Assembly: GCA_902797235.1 (NCBI GenBank)
Contig: CADBSB010000038.1
Location: 1 to 33,799, forward strand
Reading direction: 5' to 3'
Source: an uncultured Ruminococcus sp.
GTDB taxonomy: Bacteria > Bacillota > Clostridia > Oscillospirales > CAG-272
DNA length: 33,799 bases
Positions 1-7,398 of this stretch are shown here, one piece after another. The notes under the pieces are model-generated. The model saw only the letters and a list, made by a program, of their open reading frames with translations, did not search any database and was not told the origin of the DNA. The first letter of the stretch is position 1, and each line of letters begins with the position of its first letter. The position numbers and the translations under genes are program-made.

Positions 1-2
1 AG

Positions 3-464
3 AAAAGAGAAAAACAGCGGTATTTGATGGAGCTGTTAACCCATCTTTCGGTTTTCCTTGTATATCAATACCGTTATGATGAAGATTTCAAAGCGTCTAC
101 AGAAATAGCGATATCTTTATATGATCTGTTTTTCCCGGGTAATGGATTTATAGGTGATTATTCATTCTGCGTATTATCCGATCTGTACTGCAGAAGGGCA
201 AAATGGCAAACAGATGAGGAAGATATGAAGGGAGCAGAGGAGAGTTTGAAAAGTGCTTTTGAATATGCAAAGAAAGCCGAAAGCCTGAAAGGAGAATATT
301 CATACGACGCCCCCTTGTTTTATCTTTTGAAAGAAGATACTTCAAAATGGTTTGTAACAGGTACAAAAACGAAATCAGAAGAGATAAAGAATATGCTTGA
401 ATTGCCGTATTTTGCAAAAGTAAAAGCACTTGATACGTATAAAGAACTGTTTGAAAACAAATAA
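3..464 (+). CDS. C-terminal part of a helix-turn-helix (XRE-type) regulator with TPR-like helices, 5' truncated
   Basis: The reading frame is open to the left edge of the window, so the gene begins outside it. The visible ~150 residues are helical and lack membrane segments. They resemble the TPR-like C-terminal half of clostridial XRE-family regulators: an Ala/Lys-rich helix pair (ESLKSAFEYAKKAESL), then a Tyr/Leu-rich helix, and a final short segment PYFAKV...YKELFENK. No DNA-binding domain is in view, so the regulator call is inferred from family likeness only. The gene is much more AT-rich (about 30-35% G+C in the lines I counted) than the genes from 576 onward, which suggests a different origin. 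It ends just before a hairpin (GCGGC-TTTA-GCCGC at 471-484). It could also be an unrelated TPR protein. Confidence 0.5.
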   Translation, partial: KREKQRYLMELLTHLSVFLVYQYRYDEDFKASTEIAISLYDLFFPGNGFIGDYSFCVLSDLYCRRAKWQTDEEDMKGAEESLKSAFEYAKKAESLKGEYSYDAPLFYLLKEDTSKWFVTGTKTKSEEIKNMLELPYFAKVKALDTYKELFENK

Positions 465-470
465 AGAATT

Positions 471-519
471 GCGGCTTTAGCCGCGCGCGTCGGCGTCCCC
501 CCCCCACCGCCCGACGCGC
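471..519. repeat. Two adjacent inverted repeats, the second with a nine-C run in its loop
   Basis: GCGGC (471-475) and GCCGC (480-484) form a 5-bp hairpin with loop TTTA, 7 bases after the stop codon at 464. Directly after it, GCGCGTCGG (485-493) pairs with CCGACGCGC (511-519), and the loop holds nine consecutive C at 497-505. Neither arm is followed by a good T run on the plus strand. On the minus strand the first hairpin is followed by a moderately T-rich stretch. It may help end transcription from either side. Confidence 0.5.
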
Positions 520-530
520 TTAAAATTATT

Positions 531-570
531 ATAAAATCAAAACGGACTGCCGATAATTCAGACAGCCCGT
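531..570 (-). terminator. Rho-independent terminator of the esterase/glycoside hydrolase operon, possibly bidirectional
   Basis: ACGGACTGCC (542-551) pairs with GACAGCCCGT (561-570), giving a ten-bp stem with two G-U pairs in the minus-strand transcript and a nine-base loop. Read on the minus strand the stem is followed by TTTTGATTTTAT. It starts 5 bases after the glycoside hydrolase stop codon. On the plus strand the same stem is followed by TTTATTTCATTTT, so it may also stop read-through from the left. Confidence 0.65.
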
Positions 571-575
571 TTATT

Positions 576-1865
576 TCATTTTACCTTATATGAAATGCTT
601 GGATTTTCCGAGCATTCGACGGTCACGTCAACCGTTTTTTCGTTTCCGAGCGATACGTTCTTTATACTTATCGTACTTCCGTACAGCTCTTCCGGTATAT
701 TCGGCGTGACGGTCAAAGTGTCGGTCCAGGCGTTATAGTCTATGCCGAATAATTCTTCGATTATAAGCTCGATATACTGCGACGCGGTCCAGCCGTAGCG
801 GAGAACGCCCTGACCTTTTCCGGTAGACGGATTGACGAATTCCGCGTAGTTGCCGTTGAACGTCATTACCGTCTGATACGCGATATGCGCGGCTTCCTTT
901 TTAAGTCCGTATTCGTGCAAGCCTTTAGCGATTATCTCGTTTCGAAACGTCCAGATATTCCCGCTCCAGCTCGTCCAGCCCTTGTAATCTCCGGTAGTCT
1001 CGCAGAATTCGGGGCTGTCGAACGGCGCTGTGGTTATGCCGTACTTGTTATAATATCCGTATTTTGTATTGTCCTTCAAAACGTCAAGTATGCGGTTTGC
1101 GCGGTCCTTCGGCGCGATCCCGCGCTTAAAAACGTCAAACGTGGAATTGTACGGGCGCTCTGTCATAAGATGATCCGTTTTTACGTTTCTTGTGTAATAA
1201 CAGCCGCTTCTTTCGTCGTACAGCCACTTGTTTATACGCTGTTTAAGCTCGCGGAAAAGCTCGGAATACTTGTATTCGTCACCTTCGTATCCGAGATACC
1301 CGGCAAGCTCCTTCAGCACGTCCGCGCCGACGGCGACCTGGACGTTCAAATCGACCTCCGCGTACGTCAGCTGTTCTGTATAGTCGGACGGATCGGTCTC
1401 CTCCATTATACCGCAGACGAGTCCCGTGCGCTTGTCGCGCTTTAACGGCGACAGCCACCAGTCAAGATAGCGTGCGAGCATTATATAGATTTTTTCTATA
1501 TAATCTCTGTCCGTCGTCTTTTTGCAGATACGGTACGCCACGTCGAATATGACGGGAACGGCGCTCAGCTGCTCGTCAAGTTCTCCGACGCGGTCGTTGC
1601 CCCAGAGCGGTATACGTCCGTTTTCCTTCTGCACGAGTGTGAAATTATAAAGCGCCTTTTTGCAGAATTCATAATCGAGGTAGCAGTAACCGGAGAGGGT
1701 AAGAGAACTGTCGCGCTCCCACCAGCAATGGCCGTACTGGCCGCCCGGACCGAAATACGGATACTTAAACCCGTGGCTCGGCTCCTGCAGGCATTCGGAT
1801 ATTACCGTAAACGCGTCGGCGAACTGATTTTGAGAAATCGAAGGAAAAGTAAGCTCGACCATCAC
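576..1865 (-). CDS. (alpha/alpha)6-barrel glycoside hydrolase (trehalase / GH63 MGH1-like), cytoplasmic
   Basis: The 429-residue protein has the look of an (alpha/alpha)6 glycosidase. Near the N-terminus (residues ~40-55) is an aromatic, charged segment GQYGHCWWERDSS, a likely substrate-binding loop. Trp-rich motifs follow in mid-protein (GWTSWSGNIW, ~res 295-305) and the helix RYGWTASQYIEL lies at ~357-368. The last ~60 residues (TLTVTPNIPEELYG...) look like the small beta domain that closes many such enzymes. No signal peptide or membrane segment is seen, so it probably acts on short oligosaccharides inside the cell. The exact GH family and substrate cannot be set by reading. The start codon overlaps the upstream esterase stop (ATGA, 1862-1865), which points to translational coupling. 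The pair probably trims esterified carbohydrate. Confidence 0.65.
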   Translation of the reverse strand: MMVELTFPSISQNQFADAFTVISECLQEPSHGFKYPYFGPGGQYGHCWWERDSSLTLSGYCYLDYEFCKKALYNFTLVQKENGRIPLWGNDRVGELDEQLSAVPVIFDVAYRICKKTTDRDYIEKIYIMLARYLDWWLSPLKRDKRTGLVCGIMEETDPSDYTEQLTYAEVDLNVQVAVGADVLKELAGYLGYEGDEYKYSELFRELKQRINKWLYDERSGCYYTRNVKTDHLMTERPYNSTFDVFKRGIAPKDRANRILDVLKDNTKYGYYNKYGITTAPFDSPEFCETTGDYKGWTSWSGNIWTFRNEIIAKGLHEYGLKKEAAHIAYQTVMTFNGNYAEFVNPSTGKGQGVLRYGWTASQYIELIIEELFGIDYNAWTDTLTVTPNIPEELYGSTISIKNVSLGNEKTVDVTVECSENPSISYKVK

Positions 1866-2629
1866 TTTTTACCGAACATCCATTCAAGCGTGTACTGTAT
1901 GTATTCATCCCAGAATTCCCAACAGTGGACGCCGTCTGATTCTCTGTACGTAAAATCGTAACCGTTATCGGTCAAAACTTTTTTGAATTCCACGTTCTGA
2001 TCATACAGCCCGTCCTGTTTGCCTATGCCTATGAAAATTTCGGGCTTTACCTTGTCGTCCTTATGCGCTTTTGCAAGCTTTATAAGATCGTCGTCGTCGG
2101 GGACCTTGCGGTCCTCGCCGAATATCGCCTCAAACAGCTCCGATCTTTCGCCGCAGAACGCGGAAATGTCAGTTACCGCGGACAAAGCGGAAGCGGCGGC
2201 AAATCTGTCCGGGTTGCGCATGGCGATTTTCAGCGCGCCGTAGCCGCCCATTGAAAGGCCGGCGATGAAATTATCCTCGCGCCTGTCGGAAACGTTCAAA
2301 AACTCGCAGATACGCGCGGGCAATTCTTTTGCTATATAAGTATAATAATTTCCGCCGTATCTCATATTCGTGTAAAAGCTTCTGTGTCCGTTCGGCATGA
2401 CTACGCAGATGCCGTACCTTGACGCGTACCTTTCTATGCTCGTCCTGCGCATCCATATCGTATGGTCGTCGGAAAGACCGTGAAGCAGATATAAGACCTT
2501 GAATTTCTTGTCGTCCGCTTTATTGCCTATGCCTATCTCGCCGAGAGCGCCTCTCTGCGGTATGACTACGTAGACCTCGCTCTGCATTCCGAGCGCCTCA
2601 CTGTAAAAATAGATCGGAATAAACGCCAT
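1862..2629 (-). CDS. Alpha/beta-hydrolase esterase of the EstA/esterase-D (CE1-like) family
   Basis: The 255-residue protein carries the full set of motifs of this serine esterase family: oxyanion-loop LLHGLSDDHTIW (~res 47-58), nucleophile elbow GLSMGGYGA (~124-132), a late Asp in GKQDGLYD and the catalytic His in GVHCWEFWDEY near the C-terminus. Relatives include the lactococcal tributyrin esterase EstA and acetyl-xylan or feruloyl esterases. No signal peptide is present, so it is likely cytoplasmic. GGAGG lies 6-7 bases ahead of the ATG and a consensus promoter just upstream, so it heads the operon with the glycoside hydrolase. Deacylation of plant-derived or acetylated oligosaccharides is the likely role. 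S-formylglutathione hydrolase-like activity is an alternative but less likely here. Confidence 0.8.
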   Translation of the reverse strand: MAFIPIYFYSEALGMQSEVYVVIPQRGALGEIGIGNKADDKKFKVLYLLHGLSDDHTIWMRRTSIERYASRYGICVVMPNGHRSFYTNMRYGGNYYTYIAKELPARICEFLNVSDRREDNFIAGLSMGGYGALKIAMRNPDRFAAASALSAVTDISAFCGERSELFEAIFGEDRKVPDDDDLIKLAKAHKDDKVKPEIFIGIGKQDGLYDQNVEFKKVLTDNGYDFTYRESDGVHCWEFWDEYIQYTLEWMFGKK

Positions 2630-2659
2630 AATAAACCTCCGTGATGATATTTTTACTTT

Positions 2660-2688
2660 ATTATAATATATTTCATCGATATTGTCAA
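2660..2688 (-). promoter_or_regulatory. Sigma-A promoter for the esterase/glycoside hydrolase operon
   Basis: On the minus strand, TTGACA (2688 to 2683) and TATAAT (2665 to 2660) are separated by exactly 17 bases, a perfect vegetative consensus. The expected transcript start lies near 2653, giving a leader of about 25 bases that contains the esterase ribosome-binding site. The -35 box is inside a palindrome shared with the opposite promoter. Confidence 0.85.
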
Positions 2689-2703
2689 GTAAATACTTGA
2701 CAA
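2682..2703. promoter_or_regulatory. Perfect 22-base palindrome over both divergent -35 boxes (candidate operator)
   Basis: TTGTCAAGTA (2682-2691) and its exact reverse complement TACTTGACAA (2694-2703) flank a two-base AA centre. Each arm contains one -35 hexamer of the two back-to-back promoters. A dimeric repressor bound here would block both promoters together. The size and symmetry suit MarR- or TetR-type operators. The regulator is not encoded next to it and is unknown. Confidence 0.6.
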
Positions 2704-2725
2704 CGGGCGGATTTTATTTTATAAT
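2697..2725 (+). promoter_or_regulatory. Sigma-A promoter for the MATE transporter gene
   Basis: TTGACA (2697-2702) and TATAAT (2720-2725) are spaced by 17 bases, again a perfect consensus. The transcript should begin near 2732, only about 20 bases before the ATG at 2753. Confidence 0.85.
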
Positions 2726-2752
2726 ATCAAAAAAAAGCATTATCATACGTAT

Positions 2753-4126
2753 ATGAACAGAGAAGAAAAAAGGATATTTTATAAAAAGCTGATCGCCCTG
2801 ACGCTCCCGCTCGCGTTCCAGAGCCTTATGCTCGCCGCGGTCGCGGCGGCGGACGCGTTCATGCTCGGGCGGATCGACCAGGACGCCATGTCCGCCGTGT
2901 CGCTTGCGTCACAGATACAGTTCGTACAGAACATGGTCCTGTCCTCCGTCACCGGCGCCGGCGTCATACTCGGCGCACAGTACTGGGGCAAGGGCGACAA
3001 AAGGACTATAAACGATATATTCTGCCTTATCTTGCGCATAAACGCGCTCGTTTCCGTTTTGTTTTTTTTGGGCTGCGTGTTTTTCCCGCAGTATCTTATG
3101 TATCTTTTCGCGCATGAGGAGGTACTTATCTCAAACGGCGCGGATTATCTGAGGATCGCCGGCTGGTCTTACCTTATGACCGGAATATCTCAGTGTTATC
3201 TGTCAATAATGCGTATAAGCGGACACGCGCCGAGGAGCGCGTGGATAAGCTCGGGCGCGGTGCTTCTGAACATAGGACTTAACGCCGTGTTCATCTTCGG
3301 GCTTTTCAGTCTGCCGAAGCTCGGCGTAAAGGGCGCGGCTCTCGCAACGCTGACGGCGCGCGCGGTGGAGCTGATATGGGCGGTCTGCTCGTCGTTCGGC
3401 AAAACGTTCATACGTCCGGATCTCAAACGGCTGTTCTTCCGCGATAAGCTGTTACAGTCCGATTTCCGGAAATGCTGTTTGCCCGTGCTCGGCGCCTCGC
3501 TTTTATGGGGCGTGGGCTTTACCTCGTACACCTCGGTAATGGGGCATCTGGGCGGCGACGCGGCGGCGGCAAACGCCGTGACGTCCGTGGTACGCGACCT
3601 TATGTGCTGTATGTGTAACGGCATAGCCGCGGCGGGCGGTATAATCGTCGGCAACCGTTTAGGCGAAGGCGACCTTGAAACGGGCAGAAAATACGGCGAT
3701 AAGCTTCTTATAATTTCGGTCATCTGCGGGTTCATATCAGCCGTCATAATAATCGCGCTTATCCCGCTCGTGCTCGTCATAGCGGAGCTGACGGAAGAAG
3801 CGAAAAAAGATTTAGTCGGCATTATGATAATAATGGCGGTATACATGATAGGACGGTGTATCAATACGATAGTCATAAACGGCGTTTTCGCGTCGGGCGG
3901 CGATACAAAATTCGATATGTACAGCCTCGCCGTTTCCATGTGGGGCGTCGCCGTGCCGCTTTCGTTTCTGTCCGCGTTTGTCTTCGGGTGGCATATTTAC
4001 ATCGTTTACGCGTTCACCTGCATCGACGAGCTCGGCAAGATACCGTGGGTAATGTACCACTTCAGAAAGCATAAATGGGTAAAGGATCTGACAAGAGACA
4101 GATCAGGTGCAGAAGAAAATAATTAA
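2753..4126 (+). CDS. MATE-family multidrug/toxic-compound efflux transporter
   Basis: The 457-residue, twelve-helix membrane protein starts with the typical MATE entry KKLIALTLPLAFQSLMLAAVAAADAFMLGRID, continues with LASQIQFVQNMVLSSVTGAGVILGAQYWGKGD, and has the half-protein repeat beginning at ~res 240 (LPVLGASLLWGVGFT). Length agrees with the family (440-460). It should exchange Na+ or H+ for a toxic or metabolic compound at the cytoplasmic membrane. No Shine-Dalgarno sequence is visible in the short leader before the chosen ATG, which is odd for this genome, yet the next in-frame starts lie too far inside the first helix. It is divergently transcribed from the esterase/glycosidase operon and probably co-regulated through the shared palindrome. 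The cargo is unknown. Confidence 0.9.
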   Translation: MNREEKRIFYKKLIALTLPLAFQSLMLAAVAAADAFMLGRIDQDAMSAVSLASQIQFVQNMVLSSVTGAGVILGAQYWGKGDKRTINDIFCLILRINALVSVLFFLGCVFFPQYLMYLFAHEEVLISNGADYLRIAGWSYLMTGISQCYLSIMRISGHAPRSAWISSGAVLLNIGLNAVFIFGLFSLPKLGVKGAALATLTARAVELIWAVCSSFGKTFIRPDLKRLFFRDKLLQSDFRKCCLPVLGASLLWGVGFTSYTSVMGHLGGDAAAANAVTSVVRDLMCCMCNGIAAAGGIIVGNRLGEGDLETGRKYGDKLLIISVICGFISAVIIIALIPLVLVIAELTEEAKKDLVGIMIIMAVYMIGRCINTIVINGVFASGGDTKFDMYSLAVSMWGVAVPLSFLSAFVFGWHIYIVYAFTCIDELGKIPWVMYHFRKHKWVKDLTRDRSGAEENN

Positions 4127-4146
4127 ATATACTAAGGAGGTATATT

Positions 4147-4821
4147 ATGAAATATTCAATCGAGGGAAATCCGTTCCCGGTAGTCATCTGCAATCTTGAA
4201 AACGGTGAGAAGATGATCTCCGAGGGCGGCGGCATGAGCTGGATGACGCCGAACATGAAAATGGAGACGTCAAGCAACGGCGGCGCCGGCAAAGCGATAG
4301 GCAGACTTTTTGCCGGAGAATCGCTTTTCCAGAACATCTACACTGCGGAAGGCGGTCCCGGACAGATAGCGTTCGCGGCGCATCTTCCCGGCACGATAAA
4401 GGCGATACAGATAACGCCGGATAAGCCGATGATAGCGCAGAAAAGCGCTTTCTTAGCGTGTGAGAAGTCGGTCAATCTGTCCGTTCACTTCCAGAAAAAG
4501 CTGGGCGCCGGCTTCTTCGGCGGCGAAGGCTTCATCATGCAGAAGCTGACCGGCAACGGCATCGCGTTCGTTGAGGTAGACGGTCACGCCATGGAATACG
4601 AGCTTGCGGCGGGTCAGCAGATGATACTGTCCACCGGCTTCCTCGCGCTCATGGAGGCGACCTGCACAATGGATATAGTCACCGTCAAGGGAGCGAAGAA
4701 CATGCTCCTCGGCGGCGAGGGCTTCTTCAACACGATCGTCACCGGCCCCGGTAAGATCGTCGTTCAGACGATGCCCGCGGCAAATCTCAGAAACGCTTTG
4801 AATATCAACGCCGGAAACTGA
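4147..4821 (+). CDS. AIM24 / TIGR00266 family protein
   Basis: This 224-residue soluble beta-rich protein matches the AIM24 family (old DUF124): an early SEGGGMSWMTPNM stretch (~res 25-37), a Gly-rich centre GAGFFGGEGF (~120-129) that recurs as MLLGGEGFFNT near the C-terminus, and the ending GKIVVQTMPAANL. The internal GGEGF repeat reflects the duplicated barrel fold of the family. Bacterial members have no settled biochemical role; the yeast homologue supports mitochondrial inner-membrane organisation. A strong AAGGAGG stands just ahead of the ATG, and only 20 bases separate it from the MATE gene, so it is probably cotranscribed. It is followed after 5 bases by a membrane protein. Confidence 0.85.
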   Translation: MKYSIEGNPFPVVICNLENGEKMISEGGGMSWMTPNMKMETSSNGGAGKAIGRLFAGESLFQNIYTAEGGPGQIAFAAHLPGTIKAIQITPDKPMIAQKSAFLACEKSVNLSVHFQKKLGAGFFGGEGFIMQKLTGNGIAFVEVDGHAMEYELAAGQQMILSTGFLALMEATCTMDIVTVKGAKNMLLGGEGFFNTIVTGPGKIVVQTMPAANLRNALNINAGN

Positions 4822-4826
4822 TCTTT

Positions 4827-5597
4827 ATGGAAAACGGGCGCGACGTAAAAGAGTTGATCAAAGGTATCGCGGGATACGTTTTGACCGCGGCTCTTTTCGT
4901 CGCGCTCATCATTTTATCCTATAAAGCAGACGCTTATTTTTTTAAATCGCTTCTGCCCGTAAAGCCGGTCGAAACGGCGATCGAAGTGCTGTTTACCGTG
5001 ACAGTCTACTCGTACGTTTCGAAGCACGCCGGCAAGACCGACCGTAAAAGGCTTATGCGGTATATCCCGATAGCATTGATACCGCTTGTTTTCGCTTTGG
5101 CGGCTTTCTTTTACGTTCCGGGCAAGTCAATGACGGTGAACGAAAACGCGGCGACGTGGCTTTTCCTCGTTTTTGTTCCCATGTCGGAGGATCTCGTCCT
5201 CTGCGCTCTCGGCTGTACACTGCTTTTACATAAAAATAATATGAAAAGCTCAGGCGTCGTTATAATGCTCATCTGTATGGCACTGCGCGAGGCGGCGCTG
5301 TCCGAGGCCTCCGTAAAGATCACGCTTTTATCCGTCCTCGCGTCCGTCATGATCGGATATTTTGAAATATATCTGCATATGAGCACGCATAACGCCCTGT
5401 TCTGCGCCTTTTTCCATTTTCTGCTCCACGTTTTCATCAGAGCTCCGCGCCTATATTCAGATCGGAGCTCCCCGTTTTTCGGCGACGACGCGTCCGTTAT
5501 AATCGGTATCGTTTTTTTGTCCGTCACGTTCGTTCTCGGATTTTATCTGCGCGAGAAGCTGAAAAACGAGGAGATCTACATGGATACATACGATTAG
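4827..5597 (+). CDS. Polytopic membrane protein, possibly a degenerate CPBP (Abi/CAAX protease-like) family member
   Basis: The 256-residue protein shows about seven or eight hydrophobic segments, starting with GIAGYVLTAALFVALIILS at ~res 13. The spacing and order of PMSEDLVLCALG (~117-128), a helix ending in YLHMSTHN, and FFHFLLHVF resemble the three motifs of CPBP intramembrane proteases. The usual EExxR is, however, SEDLVLC, without the second Glu-Arg pair, so catalytic activity is doubtful. No function is proposed beyond membrane location. It follows AIM24 by 5 bases. Its TAG stop overlaps the stop codon of the convergent rubrerythrin gene. It could equally be an unrelated membrane family. 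Confidence 0.5.
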   Translation: MENGRDVKELIKGIAGYVLTAALFVALIILSYKADAYFFKSLLPVKPVETAIEVLFTVTVYSYVSKHAGKTDRKRLMRYIPIALIPLVFALAAFFYVPGKSMTVNENAATWLFLVFVPMSEDLVLCALGCTLLLHKNNMKSSGVVIMLICMALREAALSEASVKITLLSVLASVMIGYFEIYLHMSTHNALFCAFFHFLLHVFIRAPRLYSDRSSPFFGDDASVIIGIVFLSVTFVLGFYLREKLKNEEIYMDTYD

Positions 5598-6184
5598 TTG
5601 TCGGGCAATTCGAGCTTAACGTAGCCCTGCTCCGATTTGCAGAGCGGACAGACGGTCGGCGCCTCGAGCCCCGTTTCCTCGTGTCCGCAGTTGGAGCATT
5701 TCCACTTTACCGGCTCCGCGCGCTTGTACATCGTACCGTCGCACAGCTGCTGTCTTATATTGTTAAGCTGCATCATATGACAGTGCTCCACGGCGGCGAC
5801 GAGCTCGAACAGCTTTGCCTGCGGCTCAAGTCCCTCCTCGTGCGCGACGGCGGCGTATTCCGCGTATATTTTGACGGATTCATCGTATTCCGTCTGCGCG
5901 GCAAGCTCAAGATTTTGCTTTAAATCCCATTTTTCTTTAAACGGATAACCGGCGTTTACCGTGAGGTTGTTTATTATATTCGGGTCGGCGTTCTGTATCT
6001 CCGTATAAAACATCCTCGCGTGGTGGAATTCGTTGTCCGCCATCTCTTTTAAGGCGCACTGTACCTCGTACAGCTTCGCCGTTTTCGCGCCGTACGCCAT
6101 GAATTTGTAGCGTACGTGATCCATACATTCGCCGGCAAAAGAGTTTATCAGATTTTTGTAGGTCCTGCTGTTTTTGATTTCCAT
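5594..6184 (-). CDS. Rubrerythrin-type non-haem di-iron peroxidase
   Basis: The N-terminal ~145 residues form a ferritin-like four-helix domain with di-iron ligands visible as FAGECMDHVRYKF (~res 16-28), ADNEFHHARMF (Glu and His, ~49-59), and EYDESVKIYAEYA then VEHCHMMQLN (~98-140). The C-terminal part is a rubredoxin-like domain with CSNCGHE and CPLCKSE, four Cys for one iron. At 196 residues the length is normal. The enzyme reduces hydrogen peroxide with electrons from rubredoxin or an NADH-linked reductase, an oxidative-stress defence typical of anaerobes. GGAGGAAAATATA ahead of the ATG gives a good start. It is a single-gene unit between two plus-strand operons. I could not place a convincing promoter in the AT-rich spacer upstream. 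Confidence 0.92.
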   Translation of the reverse strand: MEIKNSRTYKNLINSFAGECMDHVRYKFMAYGAKTAKLYEVQCALKEMADNEFHHARMFYTEIQNADPNIINNLTVNAGYPFKEKWDLKQNLELAAQTEYDESVKIYAEYAAVAHEEGLEPQAKLFELVAAVEHCHMMQLNNIRQQLCDGTMYKRAEPVKWKCSNCGHEETGLEAPTVCPLCKSEQGYVKLELPDN

Positions 6185-6284
6185 TATATTTTCCTCCGTA
6201 AGTTTTTTTTATTATGGTCAATACCCGCCCGGATGAAAACAAAAAACGCAAAAAAACAAATAAATTAAAAAGTCCGTAAAAGCA

Positions 6285-6313
6285 TTGTAACAATAAAACA
6301 TCTTATATATATT
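6285..6313 (+). promoter_or_regulatory. Likely promoter of the holB-ricT-radC-uvrB operon
   Basis: TTGTAA (6285-6290) and TATATT (6308-6313) are 17 bases apart; an overlapping TATAAT at 6313-6318 would need a too long 22-base spacer. The surrounding 6240-6335 is strongly AT-rich. The match is moderate, but this is the only sizeable spacer ahead of a 10-kb run of closely packed genes. Confidence 0.45.
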
Positions 6314-6350
6314 ATAATATATTGATAACTTATAAAAAGGAGCGGAGAGC

Positions 6351-7355
6351 GTGAAAAAGTATTCGTTAAACGTCGTCGGCTGTAAGCACGCCGTAAATTA
6401 TCTTCTCTCCGCGCTTGAAGGCGGATTCCTCTCCCACGCCTATATAATCGAGGGACAGAGAGGCAGCGGCAGGCACACCGTAGTGCGCGAGCTTATAAAA
6501 GCCATGGCGTGCGCCTCGGATAACGCGCCGTGCGGTAAATGCGACAGCTGCGCAAAAATAGACGCGGGCGTGTGCGTCGATATATACAACATAAGACCGG
6601 CGGAGGGCAAAACGGAGCTTACCGTCGATCTCATTCGCGGCATTTACGATACGGTCGGGCTTATGCCGAACGATCTTCCGTTCAAGGTCTACGTTATAGA
6701 GAACGGCGAGAAGATGAACGGCTCCGCGCAGAACGCGTTTTTAAAGCTTTTTGAAGAGCCGCCAGAGAATATTTATTTCTTCATAATAACCGAGGACGCG
6801 GGCAGTCTTTTGCCGACGATAAGGTCGAGGGCGCTCACGCTCCGCACGGAAAGGCTTGATCTCGATCAGATGCTCGAAGTGCTTGAAAAAGAGGGCATAC
6901 CGGACAACAAAAAGAGCAGGGCGGCGATAATGGCGGCGGACGGCTCGGCGGGCGAGGCGATACGCATATATAACGACGATTCGGATATAACGTCATATCG
7001 CAAAACGGCGGACGAGCTTATAAACGCATTATTTATGCCCGATACGGACAAGCTGTCGTTTGTAGTTCTGAATCAGAAAAGCATAAAAAATCTTGACGAT
7101 ATGTACGCGGTTTATTCTTTGATACAAAAAGCCCTGCGGGATATCACGGCATACCGCTCGGGCGCCGTGTGCCGCGCGCTTTACTTTGAAAGCCTCGATC
7201 TGTCGGAGGAGTATTCGCTTCACATATCCGACAAAGCCGCGGTAAAGACGGACAGCGTTATAAACGAGCTTTTACAAACGTCCGATATTCCGATAAACCT
7301 GAATTTAGCGTTAACGGAATTCTCCTCGCGCGTATGGGACGCGCATCTGATCTGA
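6351..7355 (+). CDS. holB: DNA polymerase III delta' subunit
   Basis: The 334-residue AAA+ clamp-loader subunit opens DNA sliding clamps onto primed DNA as part of the gamma/tau complex. Visible features: SHAYIIEGQRGSGRHT (~res 28-43), a P-loop that lacks the usual Lys (GRH in place of GK[ST]); four zinc cysteines C61, C64, C67 and C75; PFKVYVIENGEKMN then NAFLKLFEEPP (the LLKxLEEPP box); and RSRALTL in place of the SRC arginine-finger motif. The broken P-loop fits delta', which is not the ATP-hydrolysing subunit. The start is GTG at 6351 with AAGGAGCGG 8 bases upstream. The adjacent ricT matches the Bacillus holB-ricT order and supports the call over dnaX. Confidence 0.88.
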   Translation: MKKYSLNVVGCKHAVNYLLSALEGGFLSHAYIIEGQRGSGRHTVVRELIKAMACASDNAPCGKCDSCAKIDAGVCVDIYNIRPAEGKTELTVDLIRGIYDTVGLMPNDLPFKVYVIENGEKMNGSAQNAFLKLFEEPPENIYFFIITEDAGSLLPTIRSRALTLRTERLDLDQMLEVLEKEGIPDNKKSRAAIMAADGSAGEAIRIYNDDSDITSYRKTADELINALFMPDTDKLSFVVLNQKSIKNLDDMYAVYSLIQKALRDITAYRSGAVCRALYFESLDLSEEYSLHISDKAAVKTDSVINELLQTSDIPINLNLALTEFSSRVWDAHLI

Positions 7356-7377
7356 GGCTGTAACGGCGTTAAAACTT

Positions 7378-7398
7378 CATACGGCGCGGTGCCGTATG
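7378..7398. repeat. 8-bp inverted repeat in the holB-ricT spacer
   Basis: CATACGGC (7378-7385) and GCCGTATG (7391-7398) form a perfect stem with a 5-base loop. A smaller GGGC/GCCC hairpin (7412-7424) follows before the ricT ribosome-binding site. No T run follows either, so these are not standard terminators. They may process or pause the operon transcript. Confidence 0.45.

Noticed and set aside
885..1445. 186-codon plus-strand frame opposite the glycoside hydrolase
   Set aside because: Composition is typical of an antisense shadow, with no ribosome-binding site and no family likeness.
3196..3939. Long antisense open frame inside the MATE gene
   Set aside because: It is the shadow of a GC-rich coding strand; no ribosome-binding site, low-complexity Thr/Ser/Pro-rich product, and the MATE frame has clear family motifs.
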